Shown here: positions 36,056 through 44,598 of the stretch, one piece after another | How positions within the stretch are numbered: the stretch's first letter is position 1 | How the letters are laid out: every line of letters starts with the position of its first letter | Assembly: GCF_021088345.1 (NCBI RefSeq) | Contig: NZ_CP088156.1 | Coordinates: forward strand, 5,022,001-5,086,000 | Length of the DNA: 64,000 nucleotides | Origin: Bradyrhizobium ontarionense | GTDB taxonomy: Bacteria > Pseudomonadota > Alphaproteobacteria > Rhizobiales > Xanthobacteraceae | Reading direction: 5' to 3' | Notes under the pieces: generated by a model | Seen by the model: only the letters and a program-made list of their open reading frames with translations | Databases searched by the model: none | Told to the model about the DNA's origin: nothing | Made by a program: the position numbers and the translations under genes

Positions 36056-36346
36056 ATGCGTGCCGTTCTCGACATCGTTCTCATCATCCTCGACCTCTAT
36101 GTCTGGCTGCTGATCGCCTCGGCGATTCTGTCCTGGCTGATCGCCTTCAACGTCGTCAACACGCGCAACCAGTTCGTCGCCGCGGTGGCCGATTTCCTCT
36201 ACCGAATCACCGAGCCGGTGCTGGCGCCGATCCGCCGCATGCTGCCGAATCTCGGCGGCCTCGACATCTCGCCGATCGTGCTGATCCTGATCATCATGCT
36301 GATCCAGCGGGTGATCACCTACTACATCTACCCGTTCGTTTTCTGA
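36056..36346 (+). CDS. YggT family inner membrane protein
   Basis: 96 residues with two membrane helices (about 5-30 and 68-95). Family marks: SAILSWLIAFNVVNTRN, then FLYRITEPVLAPIRRMLPNLGGLDISPIVLILII. YggT proteins help membrane organisation and are usually encoded beside DUF167 (YggU), as here, 20 bases downstream. Osmotic or cell-division links are reported for the family; exact function is unsettled. Confidence 0.95.
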   Translation: MRAVLDIVLIILDLYVWLLIASAILSWLIAFNVVNTRNQFVAAVADFLYRITEPVLAPIRRMLPNLGGLDISPIVLILIIMLIQRVITYYIYPFVF

Positions 36347-36366
36347 CCGCTTCGGCCGCTGTCGCC

Positions 36367-36696
36367 ATGGATCCCTGGCGCGCAGCCGCTGGCGGCCTCA
36401 CCGTCGCGCTGCGGGTGACGCCGCGCGGCGGCCGCGACGCGATCGACGGCGTCGAGACGCTGTCCGACGGCCGCAGTGTGCTCAAGGTGCGGGTGCGCGC
36501 CATCGCCGACGGCGGCGAGGCGAATCGGGCCGTGACCGAGCTCCTGGCCAAGGCCATCGGCGTGACCAAGGCGTCGGTGCGAATCACCTCGGGCATGACC
36601 TCGCGGCTGAAACAGGTCGCGATCTCCGGCGATCCTTCAAAGCTCGATCAGGCCTTGCGCGACCTCTCTGCAGCCCATAAGCCGACCGGGAAATAG
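36367..36696 (+). CDS. DUF167 (YggU) family protein
   Basis: 109 residues, soluble. Family marks VALRVTPRGGRDAIDGVETL, LKVRVRAIADGGEANRAVTELLAKAIGV and VRITSGMTSRLKQVAISGD are all present. Follows yggT after 20 bases, so co-transcribed. YggU forms a small alpha/beta fold with unknown role. Start ATG 36367 is chosen because the upstream in-frame residues overlap yggT in another frame and are not conserved. Confidence 0.93.
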   Translation: MDPWRAAAGGLTVALRVTPRGGRDAIDGVETLSDGRSVLKVRVRAIADGGEANRAVTELLAKAIGVTKASVRITSGMTSRLKQVAISGDPSKLDQALRDLSAAHKPTGK

Positions 36697-36752
36697 ACAG
36701 AGCAGACGCAAGGCAGCAGCGAGGCAGCGGATCGGTTGCTCCAACAGCGGTC

Positions 36753-36775
36753 CTCACCCTCCCCTGGAGGGTGAG
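36753..36775. repeat. Short palindrome CTCACCCTCC-CCT-GGAGGGTGAG
   Basis: A perfect 10-bp stem with 3-base loop between the DUF167 and folD genes. The sequence resembles the dispersed CTCACCC/GGGTGAG repeat seen again near 11100. No T tract follows. Confidence 0.6.
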
Positions 36776-36839
36776 AGCGCGCGGCAAGCGTCTTGCCCGA
36801 TCAAGACACGAGTGAACGACGGCACAGGGGAGCCTGACC

Positions 36840-37724
36840 ATGACCGCACGCATCATCGACGGAAAAATCATCGCAGCCGACCTGCGCGCCCAGGTCGCGC
36901 GCGAGGTCGAGCGGGTCAAGCGTGATCACGGCCTGACCCCCGGCCTCGCTGTCGTGCTGGTCGGCAACGACCCGGCCTCCGAGGTCTATGTCCGCAGCAA
37001 GCACACCCAGACGCAGGCCGCCGGCATGGCCTCGTTCGAGCACAAGCTGCCCGCTGATGTCTCGCAGGACGAACTGCTGGCGCTGATTGCCAAGCTCAAC
37101 GCTGACCCCACGGTGCATGGCATCCTGGTGCAGCTGCCGCTGCCGAAGGGGCTCGTCACCGAGACTGTCGTCAACGCGATCGATCCGGCCAAGGACGTCG
37201 ACGGCCTGCATCCACACAATGCCGGACGGCTCGCCGGTGGCCTGCCTGCACTGGCGCCCTGCACCCCGCTCGGCTGCATCATCCTGAGCAAGACGGTGCA
37301 TGCCTCGCTGGAAGGCTTCAATGCGATCGTGATCGGCCGCTCCAACCTGGTCGGCCGTCCGCTGGTGCAGCTGCTGCTGAACGAGAACGCGACGGTGACG
37401 ATCGCGCATTCGCGCTCGCGCGACCTTGCGGCGCTCACCGCGCGCGCGGATCTCGTCTATGCCGCCGTCGGCCGTCCCGAGATGGTCAAGCGCGACTGGA
37501 TCAAGCCCGGCGCGACCGTGATCGACGTCGGCATCAATCGCATCCCGACGGCGGAGGGCAAGACGAAGCTGGTCGGCGACGTCGCCTATGCTGAAGTGGC
37601 GGAAGTGGCCGGCGCGATCACGCCGGTGCCGGGCGGCGTCGGCCAGATGACCGTGGCGTGCCTCTTGGTGAACACGCTGCGCGCCGCCTGCGCGATCGCC
37701 GGACTGCCTAAGCCGGCGGTGTAG
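36840..37724 (+). CDS. folD: Bifunctional methylenetetrahydrofolate dehydrogenase / methenyltetrahydrofolate cyclohydrolase
   Basis: Interconverts 5,10-methylene-, methenyl- and 10-formyl-tetrahydrofolate in one-carbon metabolism. 294 residues with the family marks [21 protein letters not shown] (catalytic Tyr and Lys), [31 protein letters not shown], and the NADP-binding [33 protein letters not shown] is the C-terminal signature. Start at ATG 36840, preceded by AGGGGAG. Convergent with ppa across a large palindrome. Confidence 0.98.
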   Translation: MTARIIDGKIIAADLRAQVAREVERVKRDHGLTPGLAVVLVGNDPASEVYVRSKHTQTQAAGMASFEHKLPADVSQDELLALIAKLNADPTVHGILVQLPLPKGLVTETVVNAIDPAKDVDGLHPHNAGRLAGGLPALAPCTPLGCIILSKTVHASLEGFNAIVIGRSNLVGRPLVQLLLNENATVTIAHSRSRDLAALTARADLVYAAVGRPEMVKRDWIKPGATVIDVGINRIPTAEGKTKLVGDVAYAEVAEVAGAITPVPGGVGQMTVACLLVNTLRAACAIAGLPKPAV

Positions 37725-37732
37725 TCGTCGCA

Positions 37733-37814
37733 GTCATTCCGGGGCAGCCGCGTAGCGGCTGAACCCGGAATCTCGAGATTCCGGGTTCGGCTCTGCGAGC
37801 CGCCCCGGAATGAC
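37733..37814. repeat. Large nested palindrome between folD and ppa
   Basis: Outer arms GTCATTCCGGGGC (37733-37745) and GCCCCGGAATGAC (37802-37814) enclose a small GCCGCGTAGCGGC hairpin, a perfect 28-bp palindrome GAACCCGGAATCTC|GAGATTCCGGGTTC (37761-37788) and a GGCTCTGCGAGCC hairpin. It can form a three-armed cruciform. No T tract; a REP-type element. Confidence 0.85.
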
Positions 37815-37847
37815 CTTGTGAGCGTTGAACTCAACGCTCACAAGGTC
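37812..37847. repeat. 17-bp perfect inverted repeat overlapping the ppa stop codon
   Basis: GACCTTGTGAGCGTTGA (37812-37828) and its exact reverse complement (37831-37847) are separated by two bases. The right arm covers the first bases of the ppa stop codon (37846-37848). Directly abuts the nested palindrome on its left. Likely transcript end for the convergent pair, though no T tract is present. Confidence 0.8.
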
Positions 37848-38382
37848 ACTTCTTCGCCGCCTTGGCGCGCGCGATGCCCTCGGTGATCAGCTGGTGGGCG
37901 TCGTCGGCATTGCCCCAGCGCAGCACCTTGACCCATTTGCCGGGCTCGAGATCCTTGTAGTGCTCGAAGAAGTGCTGGATCTGCTGCAGCGTGATCTCGG
38001 GCAGGTCGCTGTAGCTGCGCACCTTGTCATAGCGCTGGGTCAGCTTCGACGACGGCACCGCGATGATCTTCTCGTCGCCGCCGGCCTCGTCCTCCATGAT
38101 CAGCACGCCGACCGGGCGCACGCTCATGACCGCGCCGGGCACGATCGCGCGGGTGTTGGCGACCAGCACGTCGCAGGGATCGCCGTCATTGGACAACGTG
38201 TGCGGGATGAAGCCGTAATTGCCGGGATAGCGCATCGCCGTATAGAGGAAGCGGTCGACGATCAGCGTGCCGGCTTCCTTGTCCAGCTCGTACTTGATCG
38301 GCTCGCCGCCCACCGGCACTTCGATGACGACGTTGACGTCGCGCGGCGGATCTTTCCCAATCGGGATTGCGTCGATGCGCAT
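37846..38382 (-). CDS. ppa: Inorganic pyrophosphatase
   Basis: Family I soluble pyrophosphatase, 178 residues, splitting PPi to two phosphates. Starts [23 protein letters not shown]. The active-site run is [20 protein letters not shown] (metal-binding Asp residues) with [32 protein letters not shown] before it and the [14 protein letters not shown] segment after it. All key residues are present. The stop codon lies inside a palindrome. Single gene. Confidence 0.98.
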   Translation of the reverse strand: MRIDAIPIGKDPPRDVNVVIEVPVGGEPIKYELDKEAGTLIVDRFLYTAMRYPGNYGFIPHTLSNDGDPCDVLVANTRAIVPGAVMSVRPVGVLIMEDEAGGDEKIIAVPSSKLTQRYDKVRSYSDLPEITLQQIQHFFEHYKDLEPGKWVKVLRWGNADDAHQLITEGIARAKAAKK

Positions 38383-38525
38383 GGAGGGCTCCGTAGAACT
38401 TGAACGTTGCGGGTCGGACGCTCGCGAGAATGAGCGCTGTCATTCGCAGTCGCAAAAAAATCGCGACCGCGCAACAGCTACCTCGATCCCCGGCCTTCAG
38501 TTCAATTCGCCGGTGGCGCTCAAGC

Positions 38526-39035
38526 TTAATTGGTCCAGGCGAAGGCGACCTTGTCGAGCGACTTCGGTCCGAATCGCTCCGACGACCGCGCGACCATACG
38601 GCCACCCAAAGCGCGGTAAAACTCGGTGGCGGGATCGTTGTCGGACAACGCCCACACCACCATGCTCTTCAGGCCGCTTTGCGCGAGGTCGCGCTTGGCT
38701 GACTGAAAGAGCCGGCGACCGAACCCCAGCCCCTGAAATTCCGGTCGCAGATAAAGCTCGTAGACTTCGCCGTCGAAATGCAGGCTGCGGGCGCGGTTGC
38801 GGCCGTAATTCGCATAGCCTGCGACCTTGTCGTTGAACACCAGCACGCTGACGCGGCTGCCTTTGCGGATCGCGCTGTCCCACCATTGCGGGCCGCGCCG
38901 ATTGATCAGCTTCTCAAGCTCCGCGCCAGGGATGATCCCCTGATAGGCGGAACGCCAGGCTTCATCATGGGCTGACGCCACCGCCGCCGCATCTGCAGCC
39001 TTGGCCGGACGGACTTCGATAAGGGTTGTGCTCAT
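38526..39035 (-). CDS. GNAT family N-acetyltransferase
   Basis: 169 residues, one GNAT domain. Starts MSTTLIEVRPAKAADAAAVASAHDEAWRSAY; the acetyl-CoA loop is LRPEFQGLGFGRRLFQSA (R/Q-x-x-G-x-G/A). The C-terminal FYRALGG motif is also present. The ATG at 39035 matches the usual GNAT start; a longer in-frame extension is unlike the family. Substrate unknown; single gene. Confidence 0.92.
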   Translation of the reverse strand: MSTTLIEVRPAKAADAAAVASAHDEAWRSAYQGIIPGAELEKLINRRGPQWWDSAIRKGSRVSVLVFNDKVAGYANYGRNRARSLHFDGEVYELYLRPEFQGLGFGRRLFQSAKRDLAQSGLKSMVVWALSDNDPATEFYRALGGRMVARSSERFGPKSLDKVAFAWTN

Positions 39036-39275
39036 GACCAGATCAAAGCAAGTCGGCGGCGCGCCTTCAAGGTGCCACGTTAAAGATCGGTTAACCTGTG
39101 GACTTTCGGCATCACCGCGGCGGAAAGCTGTGCCGAAAAGGGACAATTTCGCAACATTCTCGGGCGACGACGGTGTCCTGTCACCGCACGTTCACGCCGC
39201 GGCCGAAAAACTGCAGCTGCCGGGCCGCAGCGTCGGCTAGTGTGGCGTGAGCTCAACATCTTCACGCCCGGCTGA

Positions 39276-40184
39276 ATGGTGCTGCTTCGCTGCGTCTCCT
39301 GGTTGCTCGCGTTCGTCGTCCTGTCATGCGCCGACGCAGGGGCGCAGCCGTTCGGCCCGACCTCCTCCGAGGGCGGCCCAGCGCGACGTCAGGCGTGGCT
39401 GGTGCCGTCCACCGAGCGGGGAATCCCTGCGCATGCGCTGTTATATCGGCCGGCCGGTGATGGACCATTTCCACTCGCACTGATCGCACATGCCTCTACG
39501 CAGAATGCGCTGCGGCGAGCGCAGATGCCGCAGCCGGCCTATGCTGCGCTGGCGAGCCAGCTGGTCGCGCGCGGCTATGCGGTGCTGGTCCCGGAGCGGC
39601 TTGGGCATGGGCGCACCGGCGGGCCTTATGTCGAAGACCAGGGTGGCTGTGCTGATGCGAACTACGAGACCGCAGGACGCGCGACCGCCGCGCAGATCTC
39701 TCGCGCGCTCGCCTTCATGCGCGAGCAGCGGTTCATCGCCAGACATGGTGCCGTCGTCATCGGACATTCGGCCGGCGGCTGGGGGGCGCTGGCGCTCACC
39801 GACCAGCCGCCGCAGTTCGTCTCGGCGATCATCGTGTTTGCCCCCGGCCGCGGCGGCCACGCCGACGACGTGCCGGGACGCGTCTGCGCAGAAGCCCGTC
39901 TGCGCGACGCCATCAGCGCCTTCGGACGCAGCGCGCGGGTGCGCGTCACCTGGCTGGTCGCCGCCAATGACAGCTATTTCCCACCGGCGTTCTCGCGACA
40001 GCTGGCCGATGCGTTCACTTGGGCTGGCGGACGCGCGAACTTCAGCGTGCTGCCTTCGTCAGGCGACGAAGGTCATTGGCTCATCGAGCGCGACGCCGGC
40101 GTGGCGCTCGCTTCCGATGCGCTGGCGCACGCCCTTACCGTACCGCTCGCGCCGCGATCGACCCGCCTGGCGCCGGATGAGTAG
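39276..40184 (+). CDS. Exported alpha/beta hydrolase (dienelactone-hydrolase-like)
   Basis: 302 residues. Signal peptide MVLLRCVSWLLAFVVLSCADAGAQ. Catalytic triad visible: Ser in VVIGHSAGGWGAL, Asp in WLVAANDSYFPP, His in SGDEGHWLIE. The cap is small and PVERLGHGRTGGPYVED-type loops suit a serine esterase. First gene of a tight four-gene run (6-, 10-base gaps, then an overlap) with a DUF2269 protein, an SDR-DoxX protein and a DCC thiol protein. Together this suggests a membrane-linked redox or detoxification operon. Confidence 0.87.
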   Translation: MVLLRCVSWLLAFVVLSCADAGAQPFGPTSSEGGPARRQAWLVPSTERGIPAHALLYRPAGDGPFPLALIAHASTQNALRRAQMPQPAYAALASQLVARGYAVLVPERLGHGRTGGPYVEDQGGCADANYETAGRATAAQISRALAFMREQRFIARHGAVVIGHSAGGWGALALTDQPPQFVSAIIVFAPGRGGHADDVPGRVCAEARLRDAISAFGRSARVRVTWLVAANDSYFPPAFSRQLADAFTWAGGRANFSVLPSSGDEGHWLIERDAGVALASDALAHALTVPLAPRSTRLAPDE

Positions 40185-40190
40185 GCCACG

Positions 40191-40658
40191 ATGACGCTAT
40201 ATTTCCTGGTCAAATATCTGCACGTGCTCGGCGCCATCGTCATTCTCGGCACTGGGACGGGGATCGCATTCTTCATGCTGATGGCGCATCTGAGCGGCGA
40301 GGCCGCGTTCATCGCGCGCACGGCGCAGGTGGTCGTGATCGCGGACATGCTGTTCACGCTGTCGGCGGTGCTGCTGCAGCCGGTGACCGGCGGCATGTTG
40401 ATGATGCTGTCGTCGACAGCGCTGACCGAAGGCTGGATCCTCACCTCGCTCGTCCTCTATGCGCTTGCCGGCCTATTCTGGGTGCCCGTCATCTTCATGC
40501 AGATCGAGCTGCGCGATCTCGCGCGCGCCGCGGAGGCCAAGGCACAGCCGCTGCCGCTGCGCTATTTCACCGTGTTCCGCCGCTGGCTCCTGTGCGGCAT
40601 TCCCGGCTTCGGCGCGGTCATGGCCATTCTCTGGCTGATGATCGCGAAGCCGTTCTGA
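40191..40658 (+). CDS. DUF2269 family membrane protein
   Basis: 155 residues with four membrane helices. Family marks: LYFLVKYLHVLGAIVILGTGTGIAFFM, QPVTGGMLMMLSS, and LFWVPVIFMQIELRDLARAAEA. The His in YLHVLGA and the Gln in MQIELR are the usual conserved residues, hinting at heme or quinone contact. It starts six bases after the hydrolase stop and precedes the SDR-DoxX gene by 10 bases, so it is co-transcribed. Function unknown. Confidence 0.92.
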   Translation: MTLYFLVKYLHVLGAIVILGTGTGIAFFMLMAHLSGEAAFIARTAQVVVIADMLFTLSAVLLQPVTGGMLMMLSSTALTEGWILTSLVLYALAGLFWVPVIFMQIELRDLARAAEAKAQPLPLRYFTVFRRWLLCGIPGFGAVMAILWLMIAKPF

Positions 40659-40668
40659 TGAGGCGCGC

Positions 40669-41997
40669 ATGACCGCTGCTGCGAGCCCCCGAATCCTCGT
40701 GCTCGGCGCCTCCGGCCTGATCGGCCGCTACGTTACGGATGATCTGCGACGGCGCGGCTTTGCGACCGTCGGCGTGGCCCGCGCGTTCTCCGGCTCGCAG
40801 CGTGTGTCTGCGCTCGATATTGAGCTGCCGATCATGGTGCTGGACATCGCAGCGCTGGCGCAGCTGATCCGCACGCACGAGATCGACGTCGTCGTCAACT
40901 GCCTCGGCGTGCTGCAGGATGGCCCCGGCAGCGACACCAATTCGGTGCATCGCGATTTCGTCGCGCGGCTGCTCGAAGCCATCGCGACCTGCGGACACAG
41001 CGTTCGTCTCATCCACCTCTCGATTCCCGGAACGGCCGATGAAGACCGCACGGCTTTCGCCACCACCAAGCGCGCAGCCGAACGGCTGATTGCATCGTCG
41101 GGCATCGCCTCCGCGATCCTGCGCCCGGGCTTCGTGATCGCACCATCGGCCTATGGCGGCAGCGCCATGGTGCGGGCGCTCGCGGCGCTCCCATTCGATC
41201 TGCCGGCAAAGGATGCGGCAACGCCGTTCCAGCCGGTGGCGGTGGGAGACATCGCGGCGACCATCGCCTGGCTCGCCACGCGTCCGATCGACGACGAAGC
41301 CACACGTGCGGTGAGCTGGGACTTGATGCAGCCGCAGCCGGTGACACTGGGCGATGTCATCGGCGCGTTTCGCCGTTCGCTCGGCACTGCGGATGGGCCG
41401 CGCATCGCGGTGCCCGTGCCGCTCATCAATCTCGGAGCTCTCGCCGGCGACCTGTCGAACCGGCTCGGCTGGCTGCCACCGATGCGCACGACTGCAATTG
41501 CCGAGCTTAGACGCGGCGTCAGCGGCGATCCGACGCCTTGGATCGCGTTGACGGGCATCACGCCAACGACGTTGGCGGCAGCCGTCGGCGCGCATGGCGC
41601 TGCCATCCAGGACAAATGGTTTGCGCGGCTGTTCCTGATCAAGGCGCTGATCATCGCAAGCCTCGCGCTGTTCTGGATTGCCTCCGGCGCCATCGCGTTG
41701 TTGATCTCCTTTCCAGCCACGACGGCGATCCTGACCACGCGCGGCTGGCCGGAGAGCTTTGCCGTTCCGTTCGCAGCAATCACCAGCATGATGGACATCT
41801 CGATCGGCGTGCTGATCGCGTTCCGCAGGACCGCGGCCTTCGGCCTCGCCGCGGGCATGTTCGTCTCGCTCGGCTACATGATCGGCTGCGCGCTGTTCAC
41901 TCCCGACCTCTGGCTCGAGCCGCTCGGCGCGCTGGTCAAAACGGGACCAGCGATCGTGCTGATGCTGGTCGCACTGCTCACCCTGGACAATCGATGA
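40669..41997 (+). CDS. NAD(P)-binding SDR-like protein fused to a DoxX-like membrane domain
   Basis: 442 residues. The N-terminal ~290 are an atypical/extended SDR (RILVLGASGLIGRYVTDDLRRRG, NCLGVLQDG, TKRAAERLI, LRPGFVIAP). Residues about 320-440 hold four helices of DoxX-like type (WFARLFLIKALIIASLALFWIASG, ITSMMDISIGVLIAF). The fusion is known in proteobacteria and probably couples an NAD(P)H-dependent reaction to the membrane. The stop overlaps the next ATG by four bases (ATGA), showing tight translation coupling with the DCC protein. Confidence 0.9.
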   Translation: MTAAASPRILVLGASGLIGRYVTDDLRRRGFATVGVARAFSGSQRVSALDIELPIMVLDIAALAQLIRTHEIDVVVNCLGVLQDGPGSDTNSVHRDFVARLLEAIATCGHSVRLIHLSIPGTADEDRTAFATTKRAAERLIASSGIASAILRPGFVIAPSAYGGSAMVRALAALPFDLPAKDAATPFQPVAVGDIAATIAWLATRPIDDEATRAVSWDLMQPQPVTLGDVIGAFRRSLGTADGPRIAVPVPLINLGALAGDLSNRLGWLPPMRTTAIAELRRGVSGDPTPWIALTGITPTTLAAAVGAHGAAIQDKWFARLFLIKALIIASLALFWIASGAIALLISFPATTAILTTRGWPESFAVPFAAITSMMDISIGVLIAFRRTAAFGLAAGMFVSLGYMIGCALFTPDLWLEPLGALVKTGPAIVLMLVALLTLDNR

Positions 41998-42407
41998 TGA
42001 CGAACTGGCCCGACGATGACGTGATCCTCTATGACGGCGTCTGCGTGTTCTGCTCACGCTGGATCCAGTTCGTGATCGCGCGCGATGCCGCCAGGCGCTT
42101 CCGCTTCACGCCGATCCAGTCGCCCTACGGCGTCAGGCTGGCGCAGGCGTTCGGCATCGATCCCCACGAGCCCGACACCAATGCGGTCGTGCATGGCGGC
42201 AAGGCGCACCTGAAATCCGACGCCGCGCTGACCGTGCTGTCGAACCTCTCCGGCTGGGGCTGGACGCGGGCGCTGTTCAGCGTACCGAAGCCGCTGCGGG
42301 ACGCAGTCTATAGCGTGGTCGCGCGCAACCGCTACCGGATTTTCGGCAAATACGAATCCTGTTTCATACCCGATGCCGAGTTGCGGAAACGGGTGCTCGA
42401 GGAGTGA
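41994..42407 (+). CDS. DCC family thiol-disulfide oxidoreductase (DUF393)
   Basis: 137 residues. Starts MMTNWPDDDVILYDGVCVFCSRWIQFVIARD, with the family mark DGVCVFCSRW; the CxxC pair should be redox active. HGGKAHLKSDAALTVLSNL and YRIFGKYESCFIPD are the other family parts. Overlaps the upstream SDR-DoxX gene by ATGA. DCC proteins are often fused to or encoded next to DoxX/vitamin-K-type membrane proteins, as here. Confidence 0.92.
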   Translation: MMTNWPDDDVILYDGVCVFCSRWIQFVIARDAARRFRFTPIQSPYGVRLAQAFGIDPHEPDTNAVVHGGKAHLKSDAALTVLSNLSGWGWTRALFSVPKPLRDAVYSVVARNRYRIFGKYESCFIPDAELRKRVLEE

Positions 42408-42446
42408 TCTCGACCCAGCCCCGGCAAACCGCCAAGTCCGCAATTA

Positions 42447-42495
42447 ATCGATTGAACCGAACATAACATCCAGTATAATTCGTTGGATCGATTGA
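42447..42495 (+). promoter_or_regulatory. Candidate sigma70 promoter of yeiH with flanking direct repeats
   Basis: TTGAAC (42452-42457), 16 bases, then TATAAT (42474-42479). The 9-mer ATCGATTGA occurs twice, at 42447-42455 overlapping -35 and at 42487-42495 near the predicted +1, 40 bases apart. This AT-rich block stands out in a GC-rich region. Repeats on one helix face around the promoter look like regulator sites. Confidence 0.55.
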
Positions 42496-42510
42496 TCATA
42501 GCATGAAATT

Positions 42511-42537
42511 CTCCTCCAAACCGTTGGTTTGGGAGAG
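42511..42537 (+). promoter_or_regulatory. Hairpin holding the yeiH ribosome binding site
   Basis: CTCCT-CCAAACC-GTT-GGTTTGG-GAGAG folds into a 12-bp stem with one mismatch and a 3-base loop. The right arm contains GGGAGAG, the ribosome site of yeiH (ATG at 42544), and five T's follow. It could sequester the ribosome site or act as an attenuator. Confidence 0.5.
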
Positions 42538-42543
42538 TTTTTC

Positions 42544-43614
42544 ATGGCGGCCTCCTCGCATGACTTCGTTGCTGATGCGCCCGTTTCGCTGTCTCATGGA
42601 CGTGGCGCTGCTCCGGCGCAGTCCGTCATATCGACGCTGCTGCCGGGACTGGCGCTGTCGGCGGCGATTGCGGCCGGCGCCTTCGGCCTGCGCCAGCTGC
42701 CGGGGCTCGGCATGTTCAGCCCGATGATCGTGGCCATCGTCGCGGGCATGGCGTTTCATAACGTCGTCGGCACGCCCGCGCGCGCCAAGCCCGGTGTCAC
42801 GTTCTCGATGCGCCGCCTGCTGCGGGTCGCAATCATCCTGCTCGGCCTGCAGCTGACGGCGTCCCAGATCGTCGAGGTCGGCGCCCGCGGACTTGCCGTG
42901 ATCGCGCTGAGTCTGACCGGCACCTTCCTGTTCACGGTGTGGATGGGACGGCTGCTCGGCGTCGACCGCAAGCTCGCCGAGCTGATCGCGGCAGGCACCT
43001 CGATCTGCGGCGCGTCCGCCGTCATCGCGACCAACACGGTTACGCGCGCGCATGACGAGGACGTCGCCTATGCGGTGGCCTGCGTCACCGTGTTCGGCTC
43101 GATCGCGATGTTCGCCTATCCGATGCTCCCTGCCCTGCTGCATCTCGACGCCCATGCTTTCGGCCTGTGGAGCGGCGCCTCGATCCACGAGATCGCGCAA
43201 GTGATCGCAGCTGCGTTCCAGGATGGACAGCAGGCGGGCGAGTTCGGCACCATCGCCAAGCTGGCGCGCGTGATGCTGCTGGCACCGGTCGTCCTTTCGC
43301 TTGGCGTGCTCGCGACACGCCGTGCGCGCCATGGCGGTCACGGCTCGGCCAGCGCTCAGCCGCCGCTGCCCTGGTTCGTGTTCGGCTTCATCGCGCTGGT
43401 CGGCGTCAACAGCATCATCACCGTGCCGGCCGAGGCGAAGACCGTGATCGTGACCGCGACCACGTTCCTGCTGTCGATGGCGCTGGCGGCAATGGGGCTG
43501 GAGACGGATTTTGCCAAGCTCAAGGCCAAGGGCCTGCGGCCGCTGGCGCTCGGCCTGGCAGCCTTCCTGTTCATCGCGGGCTTCAGCCTGGCGCTGGTGA
43601 AGCTGACGACATAG
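42544..43614 (+). CDS. yeiH: YeiH family putative sulfate/sulfonate-related exporter
   Basis: 356 residues, about 10 membrane helices. Family marks: [68 protein letters not shown] and [17 protein letters not shown]. In E. coli the neighbour yeiE encodes a LysR regulator for this gene; the same pair lies here with seven bases between. Proposed to export sulfite or a related anion, though the substrate is not settled for the family. Regulation probably involves the adjacent LysR protein and the leader hairpin. Confidence 0.92.
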   Translation: MAASSHDFVADAPVSLSHGRGAAPAQSVISTLLPGLALSAAIAAGAFGLRQLPGLGMFSPMIVAIVAGMAFHNVVGTPARAKPGVTFSMRRLLRVAIILLGLQLTASQIVEVGARGLAVIALSLTGTFLFTVWMGRLLGVDRKLAELIAAGTSICGASAVIATNTVTRAHDEDVAYAVACVTVFGSIAMFAYPMLPALLHLDAHAFGLWSGASIHEIAQVIAAAFQDGQQAGEFGTIAKLARVMLLAPVVLSLGVLATRRARHGGHGSASAQPPLPWFVFGFIALVGVNSIITVPAEAKTVIVTATTFLLSMALAAMGLETDFAKLKAKGLRPLALGLAAFLFIAGFSLALVKLTT

Positions 43615-43621
43615 GACGCAT

Positions 43622-44506
43622 GTGACGCTCGAGCAGCTCAGGATCTTCGTTGCGGTCGCGACCCGCGAGCATGTCACGCAGGCGGCGCGCGCGCTCAACC
43701 TGACCCAGTCGGCCACGTCGGCGGCCGTGGCTGCGCTCGAAGCGCGTTACCAGACCAAGCTGTTCGATCGGGTCGGCCGCCGCATCGTGCTCACGGCGGC
43801 CGGCAAGGCCTTCCTCGTCGAGGCCAGGAGCATTCTCGCGCGCGTTGCCAGCGCCGAGACCGTGCTGAACGATCTCGCCGGCTTGCAGCGCGGGCAGCTG
43901 GCGCTGGCCGCGAGCCAGACCATCGCCGGATACTGGCTGCCCGCCTTCATTCACCGCTTCAACGCCGCGCATCCGGCCATCACGCTGTCATTGTCGATCG
44001 GCAACACCGAGCAGGTGGCGGCTGACGTGCGGGAGGGCTCGGCCGACCTCGGCTTCGTCGAGGGCCATGTCGATGATCCCGTGCTCGCCGCGCAGCCGGT
44101 GGCGGACGATGAGCTGGTGCTGGCCGGGCCGCCCGGTCATCCGCTGTGCCGCGCATCAACGGTCACGGCCGATGATCTGAAATCGGCACGCTGGGTGCTG
44201 CGCGAGCAGGGCTCCGGGACGCGCGCGATGTTCGAAGCCGCGCTCGACCAGCTCGGCATCGATCCCGGAGAACTCGTTGTGGCGTTCGACCTGCCGTCGA
44301 ACGAGGCCGTGCGCGGCGCGGTCGAAGCCGGCGCGGGTGTCACGGTGCTGTCGCGCCTCGTCGTCATGCGCGCCGTGAAGGCCGGCTTGCTGGCGATCGC
44401 CGATGTCACCCTGCCCAAGCGACATTTCTACAGCCTGCGCCATCGGGAGCATCACCAGACCCAGGCGGCGCGGGAGTTCTTGCGGATGGTTGGGGAAACC
44501 GGTTGA
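43622..44506 (+). CDS. LysR family transcription regulator (YeiE-like)
   Basis: 294 residues. The N-terminal winged helix-turn-helix reads LRIFVAVATREHVTQAARALNLTQSATSAAVAALEARYQ. The effector domain (from about residue 90) starts GQLALAASQTIAGYWLPAFIHRF, typical of the YeiE/CysB-related branch that senses sulfite or sulfur compounds. GTG start at 43622, seven bases after yeiH. Co-transcription with the putative target is less usual for LysR genes, which are often divergent. Confidence 0.93.
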   Translation: MTLEQLRIFVAVATREHVTQAARALNLTQSATSAAVAALEARYQTKLFDRVGRRIVLTAAGKAFLVEARSILARVASAETVLNDLAGLQRGQLALAASQTIAGYWLPAFIHRFNAAHPAITLSLSIGNTEQVAADVREGSADLGFVEGHVDDPVLAAQPVADDELVLAGPPGHPLCRASTVTADDLKSARWVLREQGSGTRAMFEAALDQLGIDPGELVVAFDLPSNEAVRGAVEAGAGVTVLSRLVVMRAVKAGLLAIADVTLPKRHFYSLRHREHHQTQAAREFLRMVGETG

Positions 44507-44514
44507 TTGGGGCT

Positions 44515-44589
44515 CGTCATCGCGAGCGCAGCGATCCAGAATCCCACTGCGGCGACAGTCTGGATTGCTTCGCTGCGCTCGCAATGACG
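44515..44589. repeat. Imperfect inverted repeat of CGTCATCGCGAGCG type
   Basis: CGTCATCGCGAGCGCAGCGATCCAGA at the left and TCTGGATTGCTTCGCTGCGCTCGCAATGACG at the right are near reverse complements about 25 bases apart. A dispersed Bradyrhizobium repeat; another copy lies at 63631-63712. Fills the gap between the LysR gene and the convergent amine oxidase gene. Confidence 0.8.
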
Positions 44590-44598
44590 GTGGATAGA

